Shown: piece after piece, positions 16,143-25,900 of the stretch
Layout: the number at the start of each line of letters is the position of its first letter
Position numbering within the stretch: position 1 is the stretch's first letter
Source: Candidatus Alcyoniella australis
GTDB lineage: Bacteria; Lernaellota; Lernaellaia; JAVCCG01; Alcyoniellaceae
Direction: 5' to 3'
Assembly: GCA_030765605.1 (NCBI GenBank)
Contig: JAVCCG010000038.1
Coordinates: forward strand, 1-64,000
Length of the DNA stretch: 64,000 nucleotides
Program-made: the position numbers and the translations under genes
Notes under the pieces: generated by a model
The model's database searches: none
What the model was told of the DNA's origin: nothing
What the model saw: only the letters and a program-made list of their open reading frames with translations

Positions 16143-17236
16143 AAGTGAACTTTGTCGATCTGCAGGCCCAGTTGAATACGATACGCGACGAGGTAAGCGC
16201 CGCGATGCTCGATGTGGTCGACCGCACGGCGTTTGTCCTGGGTCCGACGCTGCGCAATTTTGAGGAGCGGTTCGCCGACTATATCGGCATGCGGCACTGC
16301 CTGGGAGTCAGCTCGGGGCTCGACGCCCTGGCGCTGGCCCTGGCGGCGCTCGACGTCGGCCCGGGCGACGAGGTGATCACCGCGGCCAACACCTACATTG
16401 CCACTGCCCTGGCGATCTCCAAGGTCGGGGCGCGGCCGGTGCTGGTCGAGATGGACGAGTTCTACAACATCGATCCGACCCGCGTGGAGGCGGCGATTAC
16501 GCCGCGCACCAAGGCGATTTTGCCGGTGCATCTCTACGGCCAGTCCGCAAATATCGGGCCGATCCTCGAACTGGCGCGCGAGCGCGGGCTCAAGGTTGTC
16601 GAGGACGCTGCCCAGGCCCATGGCGCGTACTATGGCGAGCAGCGCTGCGGTTCGCTGGGCGACGTGGGCTGCTTCAGCTTTTACCCGGGCAAGAATCTCG
16701 GGGCCTACGGCGACGGCGGTGCGGTTGTTACGGACAATGACGAGATCCGGCAGCGGATCAGCACGCTGCGCGATTACGGTCAGCAGGGCAAATACGTACA
16801 TCTGGTCAAGGGCGGCAATCATCGCCTGGACGATCTGCAGGCCGCGGTGTTGGGGGTAAAGCTGCGTTACCTCGACCAGTGGAATCAGTCCCGGGTCCAG
16901 GCCGCACAGCGTTACGGCGAGCTGCTGGACGACTCCAAACTGACGCTGCCGAAGCGCGCCGATTGGGGCACGCACGTCTATCATCTCTACGTGGTGCGCG
17001 CGCCGCAACGCGACGAGCTGTTGCAGTTCATGGCAAGCCGCGAGGTCTATTGCGGGATTCACTACCCCACGCCGTTACATTTGCAGCCGGCTTACGCCGA
17101 CCTCGGTCTTGGACAAGGCGCGTTCCCGCGCACCGAACAGGCGGCCGGGGAGCTGCTCTCGCTGCCGATGTTCCCGGAGATCACGCCCGAGCAGCAGGCG
17201 TTCGTGGCCCAGGGAATCGCGGAGTTCTACGCATAG
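16139..17236 (+). CDS. DegT/DnrJ/EryC1/StrS aminotransferase, WlbC/WbpE-like
   Basis: A 365-residue PLP-dependent sugar aminotransferase. Visible motifs: SGLDALALAL (phosphate-binding loop), TYIATALAI, VEDAAQAHGA with the Asp that binds the pyridine nitrogen, and FYPGKNLGAYGDGG with the Schiff-base Lys at about residue 185. It should convert the 3-keto UDP-sugar made by the Gfo/Idh enzyme to a 3-amino sugar, using glutamate. The start ATG at 16139 overlaps the GT2 stop (ATGA). Last gene of the plus-strand cluster; its TAG stop forms part of a strong hairpin. Confidence 0.94.
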   Translation: MKVNFVDLQAQLNTIRDEVSAAMLDVVDRTAFVLGPTLRNFEERFADYIGMRHCLGVSSGLDALALALAALDVGPGDEVITAANTYIATALAISKVGARPVLVEMDEFYNIDPTRVEAAITPRTKAILPVHLYGQSANIGPILELARERGLKVVEDAAQAHGAYYGEQRCGSLGDVGCFSFYPGKNLGAYGDGGAVVTDNDEIRQRISTLRDYGQQGKYVHLVKGGNHRLDDLQAAVLGVKLRYLDQWNQSRVQAAQRYGELLDDSKLTLPKRADWGTHVYHLYVVRAPQRDELLQFMASREVYCGIHYPTPLHLQPAYADLGLGQGAFPRTEQAAGELLSLPMFPEITPEQQAFVAQGIAEFYA

Positions 17237-17256
17237 CCCGCATTTATAATGCGGGC
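17236..17256. terminator. perfect hairpin between convergent genes
   Basis: Nine-base arms GCCCGCATT (17236-17244) and AATGCGGGC (17248-17256) around a TAT loop. The first G of the hairpin is the last base of the aminotransferase TAG stop. It lies 7 bases from the end of the convergent phosphatase gene. No T tract follows on either strand, so it may be a bidirectional Rho-aided terminator or a REP-type mRNA stabiliser. Confidence 0.6.
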
Positions 17257-17262
17257 CAGCCG

Positions 17263-18849
17263 CTATTGCATCGCAGCTTTCATCGCCAGGAAAATTTCGG
17301 TGTTGTCCATCCAGCCCGCGAGATGTTGCGAGCCCGGGCCCACTGCGCCCACGGTCACCGGCGCGTGGGAGTGCGCGCCCGTGGCCCAGACCAGGTTGGT
17401 CTGCAATCCAAGCTCGGTTGCCAGTTGCGCCGAGCGCCGGGTGTCGATGTAGGGGTAGTAGTACTGCCGGTAGCCGCAGTCGAGTTCAAAGCACTGATCG
17501 TTGTTCCGGTCGGCAAACGCCAGCACCCGCGTCGCGGCCTGAAAGTCCAGCTTATACGACGTATGCTGCTCGACCAGCGAGATCAGGGTCGCCGGGTCGT
17601 TGTCGCCAAGCATTGCGCGGTCGATCAGCCAGTTGTACGAGTGCTGCTGCCAGCCCAGGGCGCGCACGTCGTGAAAGGTCGGCCAGACGAACGTCTCCTC
17701 GACGTTGACCGTTTTTTGGCAGACCTCGTCGAATGTGGTGTAGCCCTCGCCCTCGGCCGCAGTCCCCGCACGATAGGTCAGGGCCGGACCGCCCGTGGCG
17801 TGGTCCGCGGTGACGATCAGCAGGGTCCGCGGGTGTTGCTCGAGATAGCCTTGCAGCAGTCCCAGAGTGCGGTTGGCCTCGAGCATCTCCGAGAGGTACC
17901 AGCCCGGATCGTTGGCGTGGGCCGCGTAGTCGACCTGGGCCGACTCGACCATCAGGAAAAAGCCGTCCGGGTCGCGTCCGAGCACGTCCAGCGCCGCGCG
18001 GGTCAGCCCCTCGAGAGTCGGGAGGTCATACTCGGCGTCCTCGGCCAGTCGATCGACTGAGGGCGGAAATACGCTGCCGCTGAACAACCCGAGCAGCTTG
18101 CCCTCGGGCAATGCGCCAAGCGACTCGAGCTGCGACTTGGTGAAGACGACCTGATAGCTAAGCTCCGCGGCGCGATCGAGCCGATTGTTCTCGTCCTTGC
18201 GCTTGCTCGGCGAGTCCAGGGCTGCGTTGATCGGCGCGAAATCCGAGGCCTTGCTCTGGGCCGGAATCCAGGCGTTGATCCCGCCGCCGAGCAGCACGTC
18301 AACTCCGCGCTCGAGCAGCTGGTCGGCCACGGCCGGCTCGTCAAGGTGCGTGGCCAGACACGAGGCAAAGGCCGCGGGCGTGGAGTGGGTTACGCGCGTG
18401 GTGCTGATCAGGCCGGTGGCCCAGCCGCGGCGTTTGGCCGCGTCGACGATCGTGGTCGTGCAGCGTCCCTGGGGATCCATCCCCAGTTTGCCCGGGTCGG
18501 TTTTAATCCCCGAGGAAAGCGCGGTGGCGCTGGAGGCCGAATCGCTGGTCACATTATTTGTGCCGTAGGTCGTAACCAGACCGAGCACCCCTTGGTCGTA
18601 GAGCTCGGCGAAGCGGTTGGGACCGCTGTCGGTGGCGAGCAAGTAAGCGTCGAGCAGGGTCAACGCCTCGGGACCCATGCCGTCGACGATCAGCAGCACG
18701 ATCGAGTCCGCGCCGCGCGGCGGCTCGGGCGTGGGCACGGGCGTGGGCACGGGCACGGGCACGGGCGCGGGCGCTGTGGGCTCCACCCGTTGGCAGGCCG
18801 CAAACAGCAGCAGTGCGGCCATGATCGTCGCAATCATCGCGCGTCTCAT
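17263..18849 (-). CDS. alkaline phosphatase, lipoprotein
   Basis: A 528-residue PhoA-family alkaline phosphatase. It begins with a lipoprotein signal (LLLFAAC lipobox, Cys near residue 18), then a proline-rich V-P/T-P linker, then the catalytic domain: LLIVDGMG (metal site), SDSASSATALSSG with the nucleophile Ser in the DSA motif, THSTPAAFASC, and VTADHATGG. It would hydrolyse phosphomonoesters in the periplasm or on the outer membrane face. Start at MRRAMI is set by AGAGGG 6 bases upstream. The GTGGGCACGGGC-type tandem codons at about 18727-18772 encode the linker. Confidence 0.92.
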   Translation of the reverse strand: MRRAMIATIMAALLLFAACQRVEPTAPAPVPVPVPTPVPTPEPPRGADSIVLLIVDGMGPEALTLLDAYLLATDSGPNRFAELYDQGVLGLVTTYGTNNVTSDSASSATALSSGIKTDPGKLGMDPQGRCTTTIVDAAKRRGWATGLISTTRVTHSTPAAFASCLATHLDEPAVADQLLERGVDVLLGGGINAWIPAQSKASDFAPINAALDSPSKRKDENNRLDRAAELSYQVVFTKSQLESLGALPEGKLLGLFSGSVFPPSVDRLAEDAEYDLPTLEGLTRAALDVLGRDPDGFFLMVESAQVDYAAHANDPGWYLSEMLEANRTLGLLQGYLEQHPRTLLIVTADHATGGPALTYRAGTAAEGEGYTTFDEVCQKTVNVEETFVWPTFHDVRALGWQQHSYNWLIDRAMLGDNDPATLISLVEQHTSYKLDFQAATRVLAFADRNNDQCFELDCGYRQYYYPYIDTRRSAQLATELGLQTNLVWATGAHSHAPVTVGAVGPGSQHLAGWMDNTEIFLAMKAAMQ

Positions 18850-18859
18850 CGTCGTCCCT

Positions 18860-19336
18860 CTATTTTTCAAGCCTCTGTATGCGCTTGAGCATGTTTGTCG
18901 AGCTATAGCCTTGCGTTAGTTCTGCAATGAATACGCGTCCGCCGCGGGCTTCGACGGCCTGGCGTCCGATGATTTTATCTGGCGGCCAGTCCGCGCCCTT
19001 GACCAGCACGTCGGGTTGCAGCAGCTCGATAATTTGCAGCGGGTCGGGCTCGTCGAAGAATGTGACGTAGTCCACATGCTCAAGCCCGGAAAGCAGCTCT
19101 GCACGGCGCTCCTGCGGGATCAACGGCCGGTCCGGGCCCTTGAGACGCGCCACGCTGGCGTCGGTGTTGATACCCACCACCAGCAGGTCGCCCTGTGCGC
19201 GGGCCTGGGTCAGGTAGCGCGCATGCCCCAGGTGCATCAGGTCGAAGCAGCCGTTGGTGAATACGACGCATTGCCCCTGCGCGCGTCGGCGCTCGAGGAT
19301 GCGCGCCAGCCGATTAGCTTTAAGAATGCTGCCCAT
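18860..19336 (-). CDS. rfaE2: D-glycero-beta-D-manno-heptose 1-phosphate adenylyltransferase
   Basis: A 158-residue nucleotidyltransferase: FTNGCFDLMHLGH carries the HxGH-type site, then GINTDASVARLKGPDRP, the ERAELL segment, VTFFDEPDPL, and the C-terminal GYSSTNMLKRI. This is the stand-alone domain II of HldE, which makes ADP-heptose for the LPS inner core. A separate rfaE1 kinase is not in this window. It sits 3 bases after the OmpA-family gene and 10 bases before the phosphatase, so it is probably cotranscribed. Confidence 0.95.
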   Translation of the reverse strand: MGSILKANRLARILERRRAQGQCVVFTNGCFDLMHLGHARYLTQARAQGDLLVVGINTDASVARLKGPDRPLIPQERRAELLSGLEHVDYVTFFDEPDPLQIIELLQPDVLVKGADWPPDKIIGRQAVEARGGRVFIAELTQGYSSTNMLKRIQRLEK

Positions 19337-19339
19337 CGG

Positions 19340-20386
19340 CTACTGCATGAAGATGAATTCGATGCGTCGGTTGCGCGACCTGCCGCTGGATGACGAATTG
19401 GAGGCGATCGGCTTGGTCCCGCCGAAACCGATGGCGATCAGCCGTTCGGGCGTCACCCCCTGCTCGATCAAGTAGCGCCGCACGGCGTCGGCCTGAAGTT
19501 GCGAGAACTCGCGGTTGCGCGCAGCGTCGCCGCGGTCGGCAGTATGCCCCTCGATGCGCACGCGGATCTCCGGGTTGTCCGCCAGTACTTGGGCGAACTG
19601 ATCGAGGTTGCGCTTGGAGCTGCGCGTCAGCCGATCGTTGTGGCCGGTGAACCCGACCTTGCCCACGACGATGATCTTGCTGATCGTGGGGATCACGTCC
19701 GGGCAGCCGTCGTCGTCGAGGTAGCCGTTGTAGATCTCCGGCTCGTTGGGGCAGTAGTCCTCGCTGTCGAGGAAGCCGTCGCCGTCGTTGTCCGGGTCAG
19801 GCACGCCGTCGGTGTCCTGAAAACCGTCCAGATCTTCAGGCAGCATCGGCGCCAGGTCGAGCTTGTCGGGCACGCCGTCGCCGTCGTTGTCCAGGTCGGG
19901 CACGCCGTCGGTATCCTGGTAGCCGTCGTAGTCCTCGGCGCGGTTGGGGTCGCCGTCGATCTCGTCGGGGATGCCGTCGCCGTCGTTGTCCGGGTCGGGC
20001 ACGCCGTCGTCGTCGAGAAAGCCGTCGATGTCCTCGGCCTCGAACGGCGCGCCGTCGGCGCTGTCGCTTGTGCCGTCGCCGTCAATGTCCGAGTCGCATC
20101 CCAGCTCGGGCTCGAGTCGGTCCAGGGCGTCGCGGGCCTTGTTTAAATGGTCCTCGGCCGTGACGAAGTCGCGGTTGGTCAAGGTGATCTCAACGTAGCG
20201 CAGGTGCGTCTCGGCGCTGGCAAAGTCGCTGGGACCGCACCAGCGGCCGTTTTGACTGGAGGCGTAATCCAGCCGGATTTTCAGCGCATCAAGCTGGTCC
20301 ACGTAGCGGCTGCCGCCGCAAGAGCACAGCAGCACGGCCAGCCCGGCCAGCAAGGATATCGCGCAGAGCGAGCGGCCGCGGCTCAT
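19340..20386 (-). CDS. OmpA-family lipoprotein with calcium-type Asp repeats
   Basis: A 348-residue exported protein. Lipobox VLLCSC (Cys about residue 23), a short helical domain (to about 95), then about 130 residues of thrombospondin type 3-like DxDxDG repeats (DNDGDGIPDE, DNDGDGVPDK, DNDGDGFLDS) expected to bind Ca2+, then the OmpA C-terminal peptidoglycan-binding domain (VRIEGHTADRGD, LQADAVRRYL, GFGGTKPIASN, RNRRIEFIF). It would tie the outer membrane to the cell wall. Start ATG overlaps the stop of the upstream lipoprotein gene. Confidence 0.92.
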   Translation of the reverse strand: MSRGRSLCAISLLAGLAVLLCSCGGSRYVDQLDALKIRLDYASSQNGRWCGPSDFASAETHLRYVEITLTNRDFVTAEDHLNKARDALDRLEPELGCDSDIDGDGTSDSADGAPFEAEDIDGFLDDDGVPDPDNDGDGIPDEIDGDPNRAEDYDGYQDTDGVPDLDNDGDGVPDKLDLAPMLPEDLDGFQDTDGVPDPDNDGDGFLDSEDYCPNEPEIYNGYLDDDGCPDVIPTISKIIVVGKVGFTGHNDRLTRSSKRNLDQFAQVLADNPEIRVRIEGHTADRGDAARNREFSQLQADAVRRYLIEQGVTPERLIAIGFGGTKPIASNSSSSGRSRNRRIEFIFMQ

Positions 20387-20715
20387 TGTTCCGAGGGGTG
20401 GAAGGCCGAGGCGTTGCGCAACGCCCGCTCGCCGTGTTTGATCGACAGCCGGGCCAAGTCCAGTGCCCGGTCGCGTTGGCGCTTATCCACCTGTTCCTGG
20501 GCCATCATCAGATAAAGTTCAGCGCAGCGGTAATTGTAGGAGTCGATCTGCAGCGCGCCAGCCGCCTTCGCCTGGTCGACCACCTGACCGGCCTGGTTCA
20601 GCGTCACCTCGAGCACCAACTCCGACTCGGGCAGGACCGAACGATGGCAGGTCATGCCGCTGCAGATAAACAGCAGCGCGATCAGCGCGAGCAATGCTGG
20701 ACCGATACGTCTCAC
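20383..20715 (-). CDS. DUF4398-like lipoprotein
   Basis: A 110-residue lipoprotein from a GTG start at 20715 (a GGGGA site lies upstream): RRIGPALLALIALLFICSGMTC gives a signal peptide with Cys at FIC or MTC, followed by an alpha-helical hairpin (ALQIDSYNYRCAELYLMMAQEQVDKRQRDRALDLARLSIKHGERALRN). This arrangement matches DUF4398, helical lipoproteins typically paired with OmpA-family genes, as here (ATGA overlap). Likely envelope scaffold; the helical part resembles the N-terminal helical domain of the OmpA partner. Confidence 0.75.
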   Translation of the reverse strand: MRRIGPALLALIALLFICSGMTCHRSVLPESELVLEVTLNQAGQVVDQAKAAGALQIDSYNYRCAELYLMMAQEQVDKRQRDRALDLARLSIKHGERALRNASAFHPSEQ

Positions 20716-20774
20716 AACAGCTATTTTCCCCGAAAAATCTACTGGTTGACGATAGATTATGCCCCCGGTCGCTG

Positions 20775-22901
20775 TCAAGACGCAGGCAGGGCGAAGCTGT
20801 TGGAGAGCTCGATCCCCGGTTCCGAGCCGATCCAGCGCAGCAGGTCGTGTTGCAGCATATTCAGCGGCTGCAAGGACGCGGGGGCCAAGTCGCGCAGCTC
20901 CGCAGGGTCGGCGAGCACGTCGTAGAGCTCCCAGCGTACGCCCTCGCGGGTGGGGATGTAGATCAGCTTGTAGCGGCCGTCGAAGCGCATGCGGTGCTTG
21001 GCCAGGTTGATAAGCGCCTCATAGCCGCGGTCGATGGTCACCAGGTGGCCGTGTTTAAAGTCGATGCGGCCGATGCGGCTGATGTCCGGGTAGGGGATGC
21101 GCCGCTCTTGGAAGTATTCGGGAGAGACGTCGGTGAACCAGATCCCGCTTTCAAAATACAGCGCGCGTTCGGGCAACGCTGCGCCGGAGCGCAGTGCGGG
21201 CAGCAGGCTGATTCCCTCGGTGGGCCAGCCAAGCTCCAGGCCGCAGGCCCGGGCCACTGTCGGCGCGATGTCCAGCAGGCTGCTCAGCCCCTTGATCGAG
21301 CCCACGGTATTGCCGCCGGGCAGCTTGACGATCAGGGGTACGCGCAGGCTGTGCATCCCGCGGAAGTGGTCGCCGTGGCCGAAATCCTCACCGTGCTCGA
21401 ATAGGTTCTCGCCGTGGTCCGCGGTGATGATCAGCAGCGTGTTGTTCCAGCGTCCCTCTTTTTTCAAGTAATCGATGATCAATCCCAATTGATGGTCAAA
21501 GGCCAGGATCGAGCTGTCGAACAAATCGGTGATGCGCTGGACCTCGCGCGGGTCGCTGATCTGCTCACCGGGAGCCACGGGCTTGTGAAAGCGTGCCGGG
21601 CCGCGATAGTCCGGATCTCCGAACGCCTTGTACCAGGGATGCGGCGAGGCATAGGGGAAGTGCGTCACCGAGAAGAACGCGGCCAGGAACAACGGCCGAT
21701 CGCGGTTGCGCTCGAGTTGATCGATTACCGCGCGGCCCAGCAGCCGCGGGTCGGACATCTGCGGGAACTCGCCGATCTCCGGGAACAGCACGCGCCCGGT
21801 GCGTCCCTGCAAATAGGGCAGCAGTAGGCGGTGTCCCTCGAGCACGTGTTGCCGGACCAGCTCGCGCATATTGAAGCTCGGTGCGCGGGTCAGGTCGAAC
21901 CCGGCGTCAAAGCGCGGGAAGATGTCGCCCGCATAATCCGCGAGCACCACGCTGTGCCAGCCGGACTCGGAGAGCACACGCGCCAGACTGTGCTCCAGCC
22001 GCGTCTGGTCGTGGCGCGGGAACATTCCGCGGATGCCGTGATCCTTGGGCGCTTGGCCGCTGAGGATGCTCGCCCAAGCCGGAAAGGTGCGCGCCAGGGG
22101 GGAGTAGGCCTGGATGAAGAACGCCGCCTGCTCGGCAACCAGCCGGTCGATGTTGGGCGAGGTCTGCCGCGCGTACTCCAATCCCAAATGGTCGGGCCGT
22201 AGCGAGTCTGCGGCCAGGATCAGCACGTCGGGCTGGTCCGGACGCTCGCGCGGGGCCAGGTCGCAATGACGGTAAATCAACGCTCCGACCACGATCGAGA
22301 GCAGCACCAGCGCCCAGGGCCGCGTCAGCGCGCGCAGTCGCCCGAGCGTCTCGCGGGTTCGGCCGCTACGCACGATCTGTGCGGCCCACAGCAGCGGGCC
22401 CGCGGCGTACAGACCGGCCAGCGTTGCGCTGAAAATCGCCGGGTGCGCATGCTCGGTGAACAGCAGTTGCAGCGCACGCAGGCCGCCGCCCTGATCGTAG
22501 AACCACGGGGCGTAGGTCGCCGGGGTGTCGGTCAGCGCACGGGACAACATCAACGCCTCGGTCGCCAGAGCTAGGCCCACGGCCCAGGGCCAGGCGCGAC
22601 GGATCGCGGTGCGCCCCCGGGTGCGGGCCAGGGCGCGTCCGCTGAGCGCGCCCCAGGCACCGATCAACAGGCCGATGCAGCTGTAGGCCGCAAGAATTTT
22701 AAATTCCTGGACCACGATCAAGCCGCTGTAGTGCTCGCGCACCAGGTCGCTGACGCGCTCGCTGGTCACGCCCATCACCGCGAAACCGGCGGACAGCGCT
22801 AGGCAAAAGACGAAAAACGTCAGGTAGACCAGTGCGCCCGCCGCTGCACCACGTAACGCTGTGGCACGGGCAGTAAGCTCGGGGCGCGGCCCACGGCTCA
22901 T
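20775..22901 (-). CDS. membrane sulfatase-like (alkaline phosphatase superfamily) protein
   Basis: A 708-residue protein with about six transmembrane helices in residues 18-220 and a C-terminal alkaline phosphatase-superfamily domain from about 230. Metal site LILAADSLRPDHLG; the nucleophile loop is SPLARTFPAWASILSG, where the sulfatase C/S-x-P-x-R is replaced by T-F-P-A-W, so the nucleophile is probably Thr as in LtaS/EptA-type phospho-transferases; ITADHGENLFEHGEDFGHGDH supplies further metal ligands. It may transfer or remove a phospho- or sulfo-group on a surface glycan. Start overlaps the previous stop (ATGA). Pair with the next larger fusion gene. Confidence 0.86.
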   Translation of the reverse strand: MSRGPRPELTARATALRGAAAGALVYLTFFVFCLALSAGFAVMGVTSERVSDLVREHYSGLIVVQEFKILAAYSCIGLLIGAWGALSGRALARTRGRTAIRRAWPWAVGLALATEALMLSRALTDTPATYAPWFYDQGGGLRALQLLFTEHAHPAIFSATLAGLYAAGPLLWAAQIVRSGRTRETLGRLRALTRPWALVLLSIVVGALIYRHCDLAPRERPDQPDVLILAADSLRPDHLGLEYARQTSPNIDRLVAEQAAFFIQAYSPLARTFPAWASILSGQAPKDHGIRGMFPRHDQTRLEHSLARVLSESGWHSVVLADYAGDIFPRFDAGFDLTRAPSFNMRELVRQHVLEGHRLLLPYLQGRTGRVLFPEIGEFPQMSDPRLLGRAVIDQLERNRDRPLFLAAFFSVTHFPYASPHPWYKAFGDPDYRGPARFHKPVAPGEQISDPREVQRITDLFDSSILAFDHQLGLIIDYLKKEGRWNNTLLIITADHGENLFEHGEDFGHGDHFRGMHSLRVPLIVKLPGGNTVGSIKGLSSLLDIAPTVARACGLELGWPTEGISLLPALRSGAALPERALYFESGIWFTDVSPEYFQERRIPYPDISRIGRIDFKHGHLVTIDRGYEALINLAKHRMRFDGRYKLIYIPTREGVRWELYDVLADPAELRDLAPASLQPLNMLQHDLLRWIGSEPGIELSNSFALPAS

Positions 22902-25900
22902 TTGACGTAACCCCACTGCCGCAGCGCGCCCTCGACCTCTTGCCCCAGCGCGCCGGTGGCCTTGGCCGGATCGTGCTCAACCATCCACAGCAGGGCCCGC
23001 GGCCCGTCAAGCCCCGCGATATCCGGCGAACGGGAGCTGAGTAGCCAGCTGTAGTCGCGCTGTGTGCCCAGCTTGGCGGGCAGCGATTTGAACGGGATTT
23101 GCCACGGCCCGAGGTTCAGCCGGTTTGCGTCCAACGGCTCGCCGTCGAGCAGCAGTTCGAGTTCGATGGGCGTGACCTCGGGAAACGTGCGCCAGGACAG
23201 CGTGCGCTGCTCCGCTCCAAGCTCAACAATGAAATCGAGGCGCTTGCGATCCTCGCTGATCGAGATCGAGGCCCCGAACGGATCGGGGAACGCCATGTCG
23301 ATCCAGCCCAGACCCTCGGGGTTGCAGCGCAACGAGCCGCTGACCACGTGCGTCGCCTGATTATCCTGGTCCGGCAGCAGCAGTAGTCTGTAGCTGCCCT
23401 CGAAGCTTTCGGCGTAGATTCCGTCGCTGACCGATCGGTCGCCGATAACCCGCGGATCGAGATCGAGCAGTGTGCGGGCCAGGGCCCAGCGTTGGTTGTC
23501 CAGCTTCCGCTTGTGCGCGAACAGCTCGCCCGCCAGCTCGCCGGTGATGCGCGAGCCGTCGTTCGCCAGGTTGTCGAGCTGTTGCGGGTCCGACAGATCG
23601 TCGTAGAGTTCGAGGAACAGCCCATCGTCCGCCGGCTTTCCCTTGAACGGACTGCCGCTGGGCATTGCTTTGGAGATCACGCTGTGGCGCTGTGTCTTGA
23701 GCCCCACGGCCGTGCCGCACTCGAAGTAGATTCGCTGGTGCAGCGGCACGCCGTCTCCGCGTAGCGCGGGCGCGAGGCTGACGCCCGGCCAGTCCGGGTC
23801 AGCCGGAACGTGGGCCAACTCCGCGATGGTCGGCGCCAGGTCCAGCAGGCTGACCATCGATCCGTAGCGCACGCCGGGCTCGACCCCCGGCCCGCTGATC
23901 ACCAGCGGCACCCGCACCTCGCCGCTGTACAGGCTCTGGCCGTGGCCCTGGGGATGCCCCTGGTCCCAACCGCGTCCGTGGTCGGCCGTGATCACGATCA
24001 GGGTCTGCTCGCTCAGACCCAGCCGCTCAAGCTCGGCCAGGATCCGACCGACCGCCTGGTCGGCGTAGGCCAGCTCCTCGTCGTAGCCCGCGGGCCAGGT
24101 GCGCGGATCGTTATCAATGGCAGCGTCGAATCGGCCCTGAAACCGGTGCGGCGCCTGGTAGGGACCGTGGCCGTTGTTGTAATGCAGATAGAGCAGCAGC
24201 GGCCGGTCGCGGTTTTGGCGCAGCATGCGGCGGCCGATCTTGGTGATCGCGGCGGTGTCGTTGCGGCGCAGGTTGAACGAGTAGACCCGGTCGAATCCCG
24301 CGTCCGCGCCGAACTTGACCGGCTCTTGTAAAAACGGATTGGCCCCGACCTGGATCGCGCTGTAGCCCGCGTCGCGCAACCGTTGGGTCAGGCCGCGTCG
24401 GGCCACGCGGCGAAAGGCGAATTTCTCCAGCGGGCTGAGCGACCAGCGGCCCAAAGGTACGCCGTGCAGGCCCGGATGGAACCCGGTGAACAGCGCGCTG
24501 GTGCTGCCGCGGGTGTAGTTCGACGGGGCGTAGGCCCGCTGGAACAGCGCGCCGCGTTGCGCCAGGGCGTCGATCTGCGGCGTGGTCTGGCGGCCGTAGC
24601 CGTAGCAGCTCAGGGCGTCGGGCCGGATGCCGTCGATCAGGATCACCAGCAGGTCCGGCGGTCTGCGGTCCAGCGTTTGATGGACCCACAGCGTGGGTTC
24701 GGACAGTGCCGCGGCGAACGGCGCGTCCGTGCCCGTGCGTTCGCGCTGCCTCTGAAGATCGCCTGGCTCGCCGATCCCGGCCGCGCTACAAGTAAATACC
24801 AATTTGCCCGAACGTCCGGCCCATGGGCTTAGATCGAGATCTGCGTCGCGCCAGAAGTTGATGTGCTGATACGCCAGCTGCCAGCTCTCGCGCAGTTTCC
24901 AGGTTTGTTCGAGCAGCGGGCGCCGTCGTAACTCGAGCTTACCCAACGCCTCGCGCCCGCCCTGGGGCTGTTCGAGCCAGACCTCAATCGTCAGCCGACC
25001 CTTAAACGCGTCGAGCAGCTCGGGCCGAGCCGTGGCCGAAAAGGTTAGCCGGGCCTGTTCGGGCACGGTCAATGGAAACGAGTACTCCACGCCCGGCGCG
25101 ATCAACAGGCTTTCGCGCGATTCCAGGAAGTGGATCAATCGACCGCGAGCCACCTGTTTGGCCAGGGCAAAGCGCAACTGTTCGCCATCAAGAAGCTCTG
25201 CGGACCTTTCAACGTCGGGAAACGGCAGCAGGTTGGTCCACGGACCGCTGACGTTGCGCGGCTGGAGTTCGCGGGCAAAGCGATGCAGCGGCAGCTCGGA
25301 CGACGGCTGTTGGGGCAGGGCGTAGATCGCCAGAAAATGCGGTTCCCCGCGTTTGCCCAGCTCGCCGCGTTTGCTCCACAGCAGCTCGTAGTTGCGCTCA
25401 AGGTATTCCAGGGCCTGCGCGCGCTTGGGCTGCGTTGCCTGCTCGTCGCTGAGGCAGACCACAACCGCCTGAGCGCCGAGCTGCTGGAAGGTCTTGATGC
25501 GCTCGGGCGAGAGCGAACCCACGTGCCAGCCGCGGCGTTGCGCGTGATAGATCAGCTGGGTCTTGCGCGTGGAGCCCGGGTCCCAGGCCACGATCAGCGC
25601 GCCGGGCGGCAGGTATCGGTCCGCGGCATGTCCGGCGATCACGCTGGAGCGGTCGGCCCGGAAGAAGTTGTAAGTGTACGACGCGCTCCAACCCGCGAAC
25701 GCCAGCAACAGCAATCCGGCGAGCAGCATTCTGTGGCGGGCCGGGCGTTGCCAAAGCGTGGATTGCGGCCGCCAGTCCAGCAGCGCAGCCATTCCGGCTC
25801 CGGCCAGGGCGCTCAGCGGCGGCAGCCAGGGCATTGAGTAGTAGACGTGCTCCTGGTTGCCGTTGCGCACGATCATCACGTAGAGCAGGCAGCCCAGGGC

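Noticed and set aside
18727-18775. Short GTGGGCACGGGC-type tandem repeat
   Set aside because: Codes for the V-P/T-P linker of the alkaline phosphatase lipoprotein; kept as part of that gene, not a separate repeat element.
19690-20100. Tandem repeat block suspected to be a CRISPR or minisatellite
   Set aside because: The repeats encode the DxDxDG calcium-type units of the OmpA-family protein and vary as codons do; no constant spacer pattern.
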